Source of the DNA: Nostoc sp. LPT
GTDB lineage: Bacteria > Cyanobacteriota > Cyanobacteriia > Cyanobacteriales > Nostocaceae
Length of the DNA: 50,268 bases
Assembly (NCBI RefSeq): GCF_017115165.1
Contig: NZ_JABXKF010000054.1
Location: forward strand, 1 to 50,268
Reading direction: 5' to 3'
In this document: one piece after another, positions 41,034 to 50,161 of the stretch
Position numbering within the stretch: position 1 is the stretch's first letter
How the letters are laid out: each line of letters opens with the position of its first letter
Position numbers and translations under genes: made by a program
The notes under the pieces: generated by a model
What the model was told of the DNA's origin: nothing
The model's database searches: none
Seen by the model: the letters and a program-made list of their open reading frames with translations, nothing else

Positions 41034-41503
41034 AGTTTCCCAGTTACTTACAAATATTTTCAGTAGCTATTGCACTTACTTTTAGATTACCCACCTTGGG
41101 TACAAAAATACAAAATAAAAAAAAAATAATAAGGCTCAATCAAAAAGTATTGTTGAACTTACTTATTTTTTTACAGTTGTAGTTTTGTTATATTTTTACC
41201 TGTTTTCTTAAGAATTCAATTAGCAAAATAACAAAAATTGTTTAAAAATTGTTTATTGTTTAGCCGAACTTTATCAAATCTTCAAACATATAAAGTATTT
41301 TTACGGTTATTAAGGTTTTAGCTGGATACAACAAGTTAGTCGAGATCGTGGTGACACTCGTCCTACAAATACATGCAAATAATACAGATGTATATCCCTA
41401 CAGCCAATTCATTTATTGCTAAGATTTTTGGAAATGTGATACCTCCGGTAGACTACGCTAACGCAGCCCAAGTCCACTTACTTGAACTGTATTCTGCCTT
41501 ACA
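41034..41503. other. 470-bp spacer upstream of the UDP-xylose synthase gene
   Basis: Very AT-rich, with direct repeats of the form AAAATTGTTTA. Must contain the promoter of the UDP-sugar operon. A 62-codon plus frame at 41373-41561 overlaps the antiporter gene end and is not supported. Confidence 0.5.
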
Positions 41504-43642
41504 TCATACAGCAGATGTAATGCTGCTAACCGTGGTAGACATAATTAAATTTGTGGTTTGAGTGCGTTGCGGTTCTCCAAGCATGATAATTGAGCAGGTG
41601 AGTTGTCTGGCTAACTGGGTTGTGACATCGCTAATGGCTAACCCTCCAGGACTGGTACGATTACGTATAAAAGGTAAAACTACTAAATCATATAATCTTG
41701 CTGCCTGCAAAATTGCTTGGGCAACATTTTCGTGAGCCATGATTTGAATTTCTGGGGCATTGGCCAAAGCCAATTTAGATACTAATAGGGAGAGATGCGA
41801 TCGCCTCCAAGCAATTTTACTCGAACTAGTGCGGCGATCGCACACATTCAGCACAGTAATGTGGCTCTGATTTGCCTCGGCTAGGATCTGGGCAAATTGT
41901 ACAGGTTGTAATATCGGTGCTGTTAAGTTTTCTATTGGTACTAAGATCCGCTGAATTTTTTTCGGTGATTCTACTAGACGTGTCACTGCTACTGGACAAT
42001 GGGATGCCCAAAGCACACCATCAATCACATTCCCAAATAAACGCGCTCGTAACCCAGTCCGTTTACCCCAACCCATAACAATTAAATTAGCCTTTTGTTC
42101 GCGAGCCGCTCTGCTAATTCCTTGAGCAAAGGCATCATCAATTCGCAGCACTGGTTCTGCAGCTACACCCAAGGCTCGACTTTGTGTCGTGGCTTTATTC
42201 AATAACCACTCACTCCGTTGTAGAGACGCTTCTAACTGGGGCGCATCCATGTGAGCAGCAGCAGTAGCGATCGCCAGGGGTATAATTTTGCCCTGAGACT
42301 GACGCGCTAATAACGCCGCCATTTCTATCAAATACTGCTGGGTCTGAGGATTATATACAGGCACGACTATAGTAAAAGCACTGTTTGTTTCTGATGGGTT
42401 CTTTTCAGGTAGAGGTGGTACTGGATGTTCGGCTGGCGGGGAATTCAAACCAACAGCTATTCGACTGGTCATCAACGGCCCCAAGGTTGATGTGACAAGC
42501 ATTACAGCAATGACGCTATGTAATACTTCTAGTGGCAGCAACCCAGCCCGATATCCCACTAACGTTGCTGCTAACGTTGTAGCAACTTGGGGAAGTGAGA
42601 GCGACCACATCGTTAGAATTTCTTGCCACTTATAGTGGTAAACCAGTTTTGTCAACAAAGCTGCGATCAATTTACTGACAATCAAACCAACTACGATCAA
42701 CAGCGTTAACTTGAGCGTGTTCAGATTGTTCACAAAGGCGGGTAGATCGATCAATAAGCCAAGGTCAACAAAGAAAATGGGAATGAACAGCACACTGCCA
42801 ATAAATACCACCTTTTCTTTGACTGGCCCTTCACCCACAGCTTCATTCACCGCCAAACCCGCTAAAAAAGCGCCAACAATTTTTTCTACTCCAATCAATT
42901 GAGCGCCCATAGCTGCTAGAAACACAGAAAGCAACACAAACAAAAACTTGTTTCCTTCATCGTCTCCAGACCGCTTGAAAAATTCTTTGCCTGCCCAATC
43001 AAAGCCTGTAACAACAGCAACAGAGTAAATAGTTAACCAACCCGACAAGGTGAGTAGTTTAGCAAAGCTGAATACTCCGGCATGAGAGACAGCAACACAA
43101 ACAGCTAATATCAGTACTGCGCCAATGTTTGTAAAAATCGTAGCTCCAATGGTGACAGTAACAGCTTCGTTGTTTACCACTCCCAAACGGCTGATTATAG
43201 GGTATGCCAAAAGGGTATAGGAAGCGAATAAAGAGCCAATTAAGATTGAAGTATTCCACCCATAGCCTAAAATCAGCCCTACTAAGCTTCCCAGGACTAG
43301 GGGTACGCTGAAAGTCAAGCTAGCAAACCCAAAAGCACGACTTTTTTTCCGGCGAAACTGTTCTAGATCAATTTCTAGTCCGGCGACAAACAGCAAATAG
43401 ATTAACCCAATGTCTGATAGTAGGTTAATCATTGGTGAATCAGACTGAAAAAGATTCCAACCTGAAGGCCCAAGTACTAGCCCTGAGAAAACCAAACCCA
43501 CTAATCCTGGTAATCTTAGCCGCTCAAACATGATGGGTATAACTAAGATGAGCACCAGCAAAATAGCAAAGGGAACAATTGGTTCTTTGCCAAGAACTTG
43601 GGAAGTTGGTTCCAGAACAAGAACTTGTGATATTAGTTCCAT
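41504..43642 (-). CDS. Na+/H+ (cation:proton) antiporter of the CPA2 type with C-terminal USP domains
   Basis: 712 residues. Residues about 20-410 hold some 12 membrane helices of the KefB/NhaS3-like group, with GLIYLLFVAGLEIDLEQFRR, ERLRLPGLVGLVFSGLVLGP and KIVGAFLAGLAVNEAVGEGP. The C-terminal 280 residues are two universal-stress-protein domains (FTIVVPVYNPQTQQYLIEMA, ANLIVMGWGKRTGLRARLFG; IQRILVPIENLTAPILQPVQ). This fusion is common in Nostoc and suggests that nucleotides or stress regulate ion exchange. Start ATG at 43642. No adjacent partner. Confidence 0.9.
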   Translation of the reverse strand: MELISQVLVLEPTSQVLGKEPIVPFAILLVLILVIPIMFERLRLPGLVGLVFSGLVLGPSGWNLFQSDSPMINLLSDIGLIYLLFVAGLEIDLEQFRRKKSRAFGFASLTFSVPLVLGSLVGLILGYGWNTSILIGSLFASYTLLAYPIISRLGVVNNEAVTVTIGATIFTNIGAVLILAVCVAVSHAGVFSFAKLLTLSGWLTIYSVAVVTGFDWAGKEFFKRSGDDEGNKFLFVLLSVFLAAMGAQLIGVEKIVGAFLAGLAVNEAVGEGPVKEKVVFIGSVLFIPIFFVDLGLLIDLPAFVNNLNTLKLTLLIVVGLIVSKLIAALLTKLVYHYKWQEILTMWSLSLPQVATTLAATLVGYRAGLLPLEVLHSVIAVMLVTSTLGPLMTSRIAVGLNSPPAEHPVPPLPEKNPSETNSAFTIVVPVYNPQTQQYLIEMAALLARQSQGKIIPLAIATAAAHMDAPQLEASLQRSEWLLNKATTQSRALGVAAEPVLRIDDAFAQGISRAAREQKANLIVMGWGKRTGLRARLFGNVIDGVLWASHCPVAVTRLVESPKKIQRILVPIENLTAPILQPVQFAQILAEANQSHITVLNVCDRRTSSSKIAWRRSHLSLLVSKLALANAPEIQIMAHENVAQAILQAARLYDLVVLPFIRNRTSPGGLAISDVTTQLARQLTCSIIMLGEPQRTQTTNLIMSTTVSSITSAV

Positions 43643-43787
43643 ATATAGGAATTGAAGGGGCTATGGTAAAACAGCGATTACCTTGGGGGCGATCGCCCGA
43701 TCAATATGACTAAATAGAGAAGCCACCTGACGAAAAATCAAAAATCTGAATTTACACTAACTAGGTAATTATTTAAGAATTAACTAC

Positions 43788-44444
43788 CTACGGGTGGATT
43801 TGACTCAAAATAAACCGTAAGCGATCATAGTCATCTTTAAGTAAAACACTTAAGCTACGTCCAGCTTTAATTAGCCATTCTCGGTCAGCTTTGCGTAACT
43901 GGTATACATCTCGAATGGCAGCTGCGGTTAAAGACTCTATCGGCGCACCATTTATACAAAGGAGTGTCCGTAAAAAATCTAGTTCTTCAGTAAATTTAAT
44001 GATAGCTTCTGGTTCACATCGATAAACAGCTTGATGAATTTGCGGGGGACGGGGTGGAAGATACTGATATACTCTTTGGTTATAACTTTGATTTTGCGAA
44101 GATAGTTCAAATCCGACGATCGCAGCGCGGAATTCTGTGCGGAGCATGGCAAATATTTGGGGTTGTTCTTCCCGTAAGTCTTGCAAGGACAACCCTAACG
44201 CTCTTGCCCTGTGTACAGAATCTATGGGCATAGTTGTGGCATAATACACTACAGCATAAATTTGATTGCCAGATTCTTCATCTACAGAACAAACCCAACT
44301 ACCAAAGGGTGGCATTGAGGGAAAGCTTAAATCTTCCGGCTCTAAACACTGAGCTAAAAATTCTGTACTGGTAGTTTCAATTACCTCTGCAATATGATTG
44401 GGATGGCGATCGCCAGTGGCAAACTGTGGTAGGGGGAGGCGCAT
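43788..44444 (-). CDS. Conserved cyanobacterial hypothetical protein
   Basis: 218 residues, MRLPLPQFATGDRHPNHIAE and onward, with VVYYATTMPIDSVHRARALG, REEQPQIFAMLRTEFRAAIV and a helical C-terminal part ending LLKDDYDRLRFILSQIHP. The N-terminal half has the look of a small beta barrel, perhaps HAS-barrel-like, but this is only an impression. Widely kept in cyanobacteria as far as I recall. Upstream lies a short-repeat spacer and ndhS on the same strand. Confidence 0.78.
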   Translation of the reverse strand: MRLPLPQFATGDRHPNHIAEVIETTSTEFLAQCLEPEDLSFPSMPPFGSWVCSVDEESGNQIYAVVYYATTMPIDSVHRARALGLSLQDLREEQPQIFAMLRTEFRAAIVGFELSSQNQSYNQRVYQYLPPRPPQIHQAVYRCEPEAIIKFTEELDFLRTLLCINGAPIESLTAAAIRDVYQLRKADREWLIKAGRSLSVLLKDDYDRLRFILSQIHP

Positions 44445-44452
44445 AGTAATTT

Positions 44453-44521
44453 AGTCATTGGTCATTGGTCATTAGTCATTAGTTTTTGCCAAATGACAAC
44501 GGACAAATGACTAATGACTAA
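44453..44521. repeat. Heptamer repeats with inverted halves (GTCATTG/TCATTAG type)
   Basis: Five tandem GTCATTG/A-like heptamers are followed by their inverse (AAATGACAA, AAATGACTAATGACTA). They form a potential hairpin between ndhS and the downstream gene. The same family occurs at 44770-44838 and 21975-22020. Confidence 0.8.
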
Positions 44522-44523
44522 TT

Positions 44524-44721
44524 TTATTTGGCTTTTTTACGTCCGGCGGTGGTTTCTACGAGTTCCAATTCGCTCAGGCGAAAGGTAACTAATTTATCCC
44601 AGTTACCACCTTCAAATAATACGGCTACTTTGCCATCAGTAAGTCGTTGCACGAGTCCTTCGTAGCGATAATACGTATCTGCGGGATTTTTGACGCGAAC
44701 AGTTGCTCCAGGCAGAATCAT
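44524..44721 (-). CDS. ndhS: NAD(P)H dehydrogenase-like complex subunit NdhS
   Basis: A 65-residue SH3-like protein, [20 protein letters not shown], then [20 protein letters not shown] and [16 protein letters not shown]. This is the text of the small ferredoxin-binding subunit of cyanobacterial and chloroplast NDH-1, which takes part in cyclic electron flow at the thylakoid membrane. The C-terminal TTAGRKKAK is basic, as expected for ferredoxin docking. The gene is isolated by heptamer repeats on both sides. Confidence 0.88.
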   Translation of the reverse strand: MILPGATVRVKNPADTYYRYEGLVQRLTDGKVAVLFEGGNWDKLVTFRLSELELVETTAGRKKAK

Positions 44722-44769
44722 GTTTTTAGCCTCGCTTGTTTCCTTTTAATAGCTTAATACTTGTTAATA

Positions 44770-44838
44770 GTCATTTGTCATTAGTCATTGGTCATTAGCA
44801 AAGGACAAAGGACAAAGGACAAATGACCAATGACCAAC
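44770..44838. repeat. Heptamer repeats with inverted halves, second copy
   Basis: GTCATTTGTCATTAGTCATT and GGTCATTAG, then three AAAGGAC units and AAATGACCAATGACCAA. The inverted halves face each other as at 44453. Confidence 0.8.
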
Positions 44839-44851
44839 CAGAAATGACGAA

Positions 44852-46165
44852 TCAATAATACTTCTGTCTTTGGCGAAAATTTGCTACTGATTCTACTATT
44901 CCCAAGGAAATGAAGTTGGTCAGCATCGCAGAACGCCCATAACTCATCCAAGGTAGGGGAATTCCTGCCACAGGCGCTAAACCTACAGTCATGCCAACGT
45001 TCACAATCACCTGAAACACAATCATCGACAAAACGCCAATAGCCAACAAGGAACCAAAGTTATCTTTGGCGGTTTGGGCAATATGTAGTAGACGGAAGCA
45101 AATTAAGCAGAAAACAAATAGCACTACCAAACAACCAACAAAACCAAATTCTTCTCCCACTGCTGAGAAAATAAAGTCTGTATGCTGTTCGGGTACGAAA
45201 TTCAGTTGCGTCATTGGCCCCTTGAACAGACCCCATCCCCATATCTCACCAGCACCAATAGCAATGCGAGATTGGATCAAGTGATATCCAGCACCTAATG
45301 GATCGTGATCGGGATTCATGAATACAGTTAGTCGGTCTTTTTGATACTCTTTCAAAACATGGTTCCAGGCGAAGACTCCTAATTCGCCACCCAGTATATT
45401 GAGAGTCCACGCACCGATAGCACCTAAACCAAATCGACGCCAGGGAAGAGTTTGCCAGCCCACAATAGCCATTGCAACTGACCAAATTAGTCCTAATGGG
45501 CCAAAAGATAGTTCTTTGAATAAAACTATTGGCTCTGTTAAAGGCCAAGATATACTAAACAAAATGGCGGCAACCACTGGAGAAATCATCAGAATTAACC
45601 AGCCTGGGTTAGCATTTGCCCAGTAAAGCATTCCTAAGACGATCGCACCAAATACCATTGATGTTGCTAAATCTGGCTGTAAAAATACTAATCCCCAAGG
45701 TATAGCGGTGATTGCCAGAACCCGGAAAACACCTTCGAGGCTAGAAGCAGTCCGCCTGTGTAACAAGGCTGCTAAGGTAACGATCATGCCGACTTTGGCA
45801 AATTCTGAGGGTTGCACATTAAAGCCGGCGATACTAATCCACCGCTGCGCCCCTTTAGCGCTAGTACCAGCAATCATCACCGCGATTAAACTGAAGTTCG
45901 TCAGCGTGTATGTTACCCAGTGCCACTGCATCAAGAGCTCGTAACGGATGCGAGATAAAAACAGGGCTATAAGCACGCCGATACCCGCTACCATCCAGTG
46001 CCACCACCAGTCAGTTACTGGCTGCTTCAGTTCCGTACTGAGAATCATCAGGCCGCCAAAGATACTGACAGCAATCGGCAAACAAAAAAGTAACCAATCT
46101 ATATGCTGCCAGGGCTTAACCCAAGACTTCCAGCGAATTTTGGGGAGCGATCGTTTTAACAACAT
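44852..46165 (-). CDS. rodA: Rod shape-determining protein RodA (SEDS glycosyltransferase)
   Basis: A peptidoglycan glycosyltransferase of the SEDS family that works in lateral wall synthesis. 437 residues with about ten membrane helices. Typical text: GAQRWISIAGFNVQPSEFAK (the catalytic-loop region), FLQPDLATSMVFGAIV, HTDFIFSAVGEEFGFVG, then GLAPVAGIPLPWMSYGRSAM. The order of motifs fits RodA rather than FtsW (cytosolic start LPKIRWKSWVKPWQHIDWLL). The loop QKDRLTVFMNPDHDPLGAGY is normal for RodA. Start ATG at 46165. Confidence 0.93.
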   Translation of the reverse strand: MLLKRSLPKIRWKSWVKPWQHIDWLLFCLPIAVSIFGGLMILSTELKQPVTDWWWHWMVAGIGVLIALFLSRIRYELLMQWHWVTYTLTNFSLIAVMIAGTSAKGAQRWISIAGFNVQPSEFAKVGMIVTLAALLHRRTASSLEGVFRVLAITAIPWGLVFLQPDLATSMVFGAIVLGMLYWANANPGWLILMISPVVAAILFSISWPLTEPIVLFKELSFGPLGLIWSVAMAIVGWQTLPWRRFGLGAIGAWTLNILGGELGVFAWNHVLKEYQKDRLTVFMNPDHDPLGAGYHLIQSRIAIGAGEIWGWGLFKGPMTQLNFVPEQHTDFIFSAVGEEFGFVGCLVVLFVFCLICFRLLHIAQTAKDNFGSLLAIGVLSMIVFQVIVNVGMTVGLAPVAGIPLPWMSYGRSAMLTNFISLGIVESVANFRQRQKYY

Positions 46166-46194
46166 TGTGCCAGTTTAGACTTTAGCTTTAATTG

Positions 46195-46285
46195 TTGGGA
46201 ATTGGGAATTGGGAATTAGTCAATATTCAATAGTTATTCTTCCCTAACTTCCCTAATCCCTAACACCCAGTCCCTAGTATTCCCA
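46195..46285. repeat. Heptamer tract (GGGAATT / TCCCTAA) between rodA and mrp
   Basis: Three tandem TTGGGAA units at about 46195-46217 are followed by TCCCTAACTTCCCTAATCCC and AGTCCCTAGTATTCCC. Same style of intergenic heptamers as elsewhere. Confidence 0.75.
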
Positions 46286-46325
46286 AGCTATAGCCCAGGA
46301 AGTAGATAGAAATTAAAATTTATAA

Positions 46326-47396
46326 TTATGTCAGGGCAGCAACTGATACTTTACCAGCAATGGTAAGAGCGATCGCTGTTAATGCTTTTGCTGAAGCCGA
46401 ATCTGGATCGCCAACAACTATTGGCACACCGCTGTCACCACCAACTCGTGTGGAAATCTCTAGCGGTACACACCCCAACAGTGGCACTCCCAATTCAGCA
46501 GCTGTTTTGGAGCCACCACCGGAACCAAAGATGTCATATTGCTTATCTGGTTGATCAGGGGGGATAAAATAGCTCATATTTTCCACGATCCCCAATACCG
46601 GAACATTCATCTGCTGGAACATCCGCAATCCCTTGCGAGAATCTAACAGAGCTACGTTTTGCGGTGTGGTGACAATTACTGCCCCTGCCATCGGCACTGC
46701 TTGGGTTAAAGTTAACTGAGCATCTCCGGTTCCCGGTGGCATATCTACAATCAGATAATCCAGTTCTCCCCATTCAACTTGATAGAGAAACTGGCGAATT
46801 ACGCCATTGAGCATAGGCCCCCGCCAAATTACTGGTTGATCTCGGTCAATCAAAAAGCCCATTGAAACTAATTTCACGCCGTGATTAAAAGCAGGTTCCA
46901 GGATGTCACCTGTTTCACTGGAACGCACAGTAATTTGAGCATCAGACAAACCCAGCATGGTGGGGTCATTGGGGCCATAAATATCAGCATCTAGCAAGCC
47001 GACTTTCGCCCCAGTTTGGGCTAGAGCCACTGCTACATTCACTGCCACCGTACTTTTACCAACGCCACCTTTGCCGCTGGAAACAGCAATGATATTTTTG
47101 ACTCCAGAAATGCCAGTGCGGTCAGGTAAACTTTTTTGTTGCGGTGTTTCTGCCGTCACTTCTATGCTGACATCTGTAACGCCTGGGAGTTTTTTGACAG
47201 CTTTCTGACAGTCTTCGACAATAAATTCACGTAAAGGACAGGCAGGAGTGGTTAACACTAAAGTAAAACTAACCTTACCACCGTCAATTTTTACGTTGCG
47301 AATCATATTCAGTTCTACCAGACTTTTGCGGAGTTCTGGGTCTTCTACTGGTCGCAAAACTTCTAAGACAGAGAGGGAATCGAGGACATCGTACAT
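46326..47396 (-). CDS. mrp: Mrp/NBP35-type Fe-S carrier ATPase
   Basis: 356 residues. An N-terminal MIP18/DUF59 domain (VLRPVEDPELRKSLVELNMI, VSFTLVLTTPACPLREFI) is joined to a P-loop ATPase with Walker A SGKGGVGKST at 107-116 and DADIYGPNDPTMLG, plus LIVDMPPGTGDAQLT. Family members bind and hand over 4Fe-4S clusters. The C-terminal Cys-x-x-Cys that bridges the cluster in many homologues is replaced by YFIPPDQPDKQY here. Start ATG at 47396. Confidence 0.93.
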   Translation of the reverse strand: MYDVLDSLSVLEVLRPVEDPELRKSLVELNMIRNVKIDGGKVSFTLVLTTPACPLREFIVEDCQKAVKKLPGVTDVSIEVTAETPQQKSLPDRTGISGVKNIIAVSSGKGGVGKSTVAVNVAVALAQTGAKVGLLDADIYGPNDPTMLGLSDAQITVRSSETGDILEPAFNHGVKLVSMGFLIDRDQPVIWRGPMLNGVIRQFLYQVEWGELDYLIVDMPPGTGDAQLTLTQAVPMAGAVIVTTPQNVALLDSRKGLRMFQQMNVPVLGIVENMSYFIPPDQPDKQYDIFGSGGGSKTAAELGVPLLGCVPLEISTRVGGDSGVPIVVGDPDSASAKALTAIALTIAGKVSVAALT

Positions 47397-47555
47397 AAAA
47401 ATTCAAAATTCAAAATGAATAAATACACTTGTGGGGAACATCTTAGCTATTAACTGGATGCCTTCTTAAGTAAGGTCAGCTTAGTGTTATCACTGTCACT
47501 GCCGTGATAAAACTTAGCAAATTGCATTATTACCTAATAGAATCTTAACTTTCTT

Positions 47556-47628
47556 TGGGCATTGGGCATTGGTTGTTCTCCTTGTTCCCCTTGTCCCCTT
47601 GTCTCCCCCAGTCCCCAGTCCCCAGTAC
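47556..47628. repeat. Short-repeat tract between mrp and the SRPBCC gene
   Basis: Units GGGCATT, CTTGTTCCCC, CTTGTCCCC and AGTCCCC in tandem. The AGTCCCC units are the inverse of the GGGACTG units at 5342-5376. Confidence 0.75.
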
Positions 47629-48153
47629 CTAAAAATCAAAACAACTGTCATTAAGAGATTTTTTCTTACCAGATACTGCTGGTAATGCCGTCTTTTCTAC
47701 TGCCTCGACTAAAGACCGTGCAACTCTGTCTGCATAAGGACGGGATAAAGACCAAATCACGGGCGATAACCAACCCCGTAAAGTTACAGAATAAGATAAA
47801 CAAGTACCACAAACCGTTGACTCTACCTGGTAAGTTACCCGTTCCTCTATTCCAGGAATCGCCATCACTCGGATACTCAGCATCTCTCTGGGATTGACGC
47901 GTTCCACAAAAATTCTGATGGGAATCGGCGAAAAGCGTGTTACAGCTTGAAAAATTAATCCTGGTTTGGGTACTAATCCGTGGGGAACATTAGTACTCTT
48001 AAGTTGTGGATGCCAGGAAACATCTGTTAAATCAACCACTTTTTGCCACAGTTCATCTACAGAAGCAGAACTAATCTCTCGATACGTCCACACCAGAGAA
48101 GCACAAAACCGACGACGTTTGCGGCGGATGAATTTGGATAACCAACCTTGCAT
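47629..48153 (-). CDS. SRPBCC family protein
   Basis: 174 residues from ATG 48153, where GGAGGAGG-like purines (48164-48175) and AGGAAA precede; the frame is open further up to 48216, but that part has no family character. Basic N-terminus (SKFIRRKRRRFCASLVWTYR), then ISSASVDELWQKVVDLTDVS, IFQAVTRFSPIPIRIFVERV and a Pro-Tyr-Ala-containing C-terminal helix (SRPYADRVARSLVEAVEKTA). This is a START-like helix-grip fold of the polyketide-cyclase type. The ligand is unknown. Confidence 0.8.
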   Translation of the reverse strand: MQGWLSKFIRRKRRRFCASLVWTYREISSASVDELWQKVVDLTDVSWHPQLKSTNVPHGLVPKPGLIFQAVTRFSPIPIRIFVERVNPREMLSIRVMAIPGIEERVTYQVESTVCGTCLSYSVTLRGWLSPVIWSLSRPYADRVARSLVEAVEKTALPAVSGKKKSLNDSCFDF

Positions 48154-48216
48154 TTTCCTAATCCTCCTCCCTAGATACTTTCTGGGAACTCTGGTATGGT
48201 GTGCAACTACGCTCAA

Positions 48217-48515
48217 CTGCTAAATTAAAACTTTCTCAAAAATACCCTAAACATAGCAAGCCTTGATTCAGTACAAACCTAACAGCCGACATCAGCAATA
48301 TGGCAAAAAATTTCTGAGTAGACCAGTCAAATCTTTGATACCTCAAGCTTAAGACTAAAATTGAGTCTTTATACCAGAATATTCCAATTAAGAATTTCAA
48401 AAAAAACTAATTCAATACACAAGCCTATATGCATTTGAGGCTAAATAAATATAGAAGAATATAATATCTATATAGATAAACTATTAAAAAGTTGAACAGC
48501 AATTTTGAGCATCAA
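48217..48515. other. 299-bp AT-rich spacer before the recombinase gene
   Basis: No gene, tRNA or clear att core seen. The last 60 bases are almost pure A/T (ATATAGAAGAATATAATATC) and probably hold the recombinase promoter. Confidence 0.45.
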
Positions 48516-49937
48516 ATGAGCATTATGTTAAACAGCAGTAAAACTCCCACTGGGAAGGCAAAGAAAGGTCAGGTAACGGTACGTCCTGACTCAAGGTCAA
48601 TTAAAGCTTGCTTCCCTCGCAATTACTTTGCAGACAGTAAACAGGTAAAACTAAGGACTGGCATTAATCCAGATGACTGGAAGGCTACGGCATCAAAGCT
48701 AGAGCATAGATTACAGCTAGAACTAGAAGAGGGTAAGCTTGATGACGGTTATGGAAACTTTAACCTGGGTCGTTATCAAGAGATTCTTGAGGAATATGGG
48801 TTAAGAGCAAAGCTGAGATTAGTGAGGAGTGTTGAAACCTCAGACGACCAGCTACCACCCAAGCCTGAAATGTCCTTGATGGAAGTGTGGGATATGTATT
48901 GCGAGTACAGAAAATCAGGATTAAGAGAAAGTTTTTATGAAAACACTTATCAAGGACAATTTAAAAACTACCTTAAGTCAGCAATTGAAGCTACTAAATC
49001 AGAAGATGCTTTAAAAATTAGGAATTGGTTAATTGAAAACAGGAACCATTTAACTGTCAAGGATATCTTATCTAATCTCTCAAAAGCGTATCGAATAGCA
49101 ATAAAAAATAAGCTGCTAACTCATAACCCTTATGAGGGATTAGCAAAAGAAATAGTAACTAAAGGTGCTAAGGGCAAAACCCAAGATGAAGTAGAGAATG
49201 ATAATGATGTACTTGACCAGTCAAAAGCTTATACTTGGGAAGACGCAGGAATAATAGTTGATTATGTTGAAAATAAATATCCTTACTGGCTGAATTTTTT
49301 AAAATTTAAATTCCTCACTGGATGTAGAACAGGTGAGGCAATAGCTTTTATGTGGTGCGATATTGAGTGGGATAAAGAGAGAGTTTTAATTCGTAGAACT
49401 TATGACAGGATAACTAAAAAGTTCTATCCGCTAAAAAACGATAGCAGCTACGAGGGGGAAGAAATCAGGAAATTTCCTATGCCTAAAGATGGTAAATTAT
49501 GGAGTTTATTAAAATCAATCAACCCAGGTCAAGCTAACGCCAATGTTTTTAAAAGTAAAACTGGAAAAGTAATTAACAAAGATGTTTTTGGTAACGCCTG
49601 GAGGGGACAAAAGACTACAAAATTCCAATGTAAAGGTATCATTCCTGCACTAATCGAACAAGGCAAACTCACCAAATATTTATCGCCTTACAACACACGT
49701 CACACCTTTATCACTCACGCTGTTTTTGATTTAGGAATTGACGAGAAAGTAGTAGCTAAATGGTGTGGTCATCAGATAGATATATCAAACAAACACTATC
49801 AAGATGTAGCAATATTTGCTGAGACAATTAATCCTGAAGTACCGATGAGTCAACAAGTGCAGCAACAGTCAGAGATTGAAATATTGAAGCAACAAATTGA
49901 GGATATGAAAAAGTTACTCCAGGATAAGGATAAATAA
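48516..49937 (+). CDS. Tyrosine site-specific recombinase (phage integrase family)
   Basis: 473 residues from ATG 48516; a TTG at 48492 and an ATG at 48525 are alternatives. The catalytic domain has Arg271 in FLTGCRTGEAIAF, box II SPYNTRHTFITH with Arg395, GH with His419 in WCGHQ and the nucleophile Tyr428 in SNKHYQD. The usual His of the H-x-x-R box is Tyr392. The N-terminal part (residues about 20-60) resembles the Arm-binding domain of tyrosine integrases (VTVRPDSRSIKACFPRNYFA). The tail is coiled-coil-like (EIEILKQQIEDMKKLLQDKD). A terminator follows. Probably mobilises an element extending right of the window. Confidence 0.9.
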   Translation: MSIMLNSSKTPTGKAKKGQVTVRPDSRSIKACFPRNYFADSKQVKLRTGINPDDWKATASKLEHRLQLELEEGKLDDGYGNFNLGRYQEILEEYGLRAKLRLVRSVETSDDQLPPKPEMSLMEVWDMYCEYRKSGLRESFYENTYQGQFKNYLKSAIEATKSEDALKIRNWLIENRNHLTVKDILSNLSKAYRIAIKNKLLTHNPYEGLAKEIVTKGAKGKTQDEVENDNDVLDQSKAYTWEDAGIIVDYVENKYPYWLNFLKFKFLTGCRTGEAIAFMWCDIEWDKERVLIRRTYDRITKKFYPLKNDSSYEGEEIRKFPMPKDGKLWSLLKSINPGQANANVFKSKTGKVINKDVFGNAWRGQKTTKFQCKGIIPALIEQGKLTKYLSPYNTRHTFITHAVFDLGIDEKVVAKWCGHQIDISNKHYQDVAIFAETINPEVPMSQQVQQQSEIEILKQQIEDMKKLLQDKDK

Positions 49938-49986
49938 ACCCTTATTGCCTGAATTTCTTCAACTACTACTCAAAGTAATAATAAAT

Positions 49987-50022
49987 CCTCTAGAAATAAG
50001 CATTCTAGAGGGTATTTTTTTT
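49987..50022 (+). terminator. Intrinsic terminator of the recombinase gene
   Basis: A perfect 9-bp stem (CCTCTAGAA at 49987-49995 with TTCTAGAGG at 50003-50011), a 7-base loop and then GTATTTTTTTT. It begins 50 bases after the stop. Confidence 0.85.
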
Positions 50023-50106
50023 ATGTGCGATCTTTTAGGTTTTACTATGTCTAAAATTACTCTAATATAAGTATTACTCCAAGTAAATCAGCAACACATA
50101 CACATT

Positions 50107-50131
50107 AAAAAAGCACTCCTCACTGGAGTGC
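50107..50131 (-). terminator. Minus-strand intrinsic terminator near the right edge
   Basis: GCACTCC (50113-50119) pairs with GGAGTGC (50125-50131); on the minus strand the stem is followed by six T (A run 50107-50112). It should end a transcript coming from the right edge. Confidence 0.65.
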
Positions 50132-50161
50132 CGTAAAGTTATGCGGTCGTGAACTGATTAC

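Noticed and set aside
41373..41561. 62-codon plus frame before the UDP-sugar operon
   Set aside because: Overlaps the end of the antiporter gene on the other strand; no ribosome binding site or family.
50107..50140. CACTCCTCACT near the right edge as a possible Yfr1 small RNA core
   Set aside because: Yfr1 has an unpaired ACUCCUCACAC between two hairpins; here the word is itself part of a stem with GGAGTGC, and the flanks do not fit.
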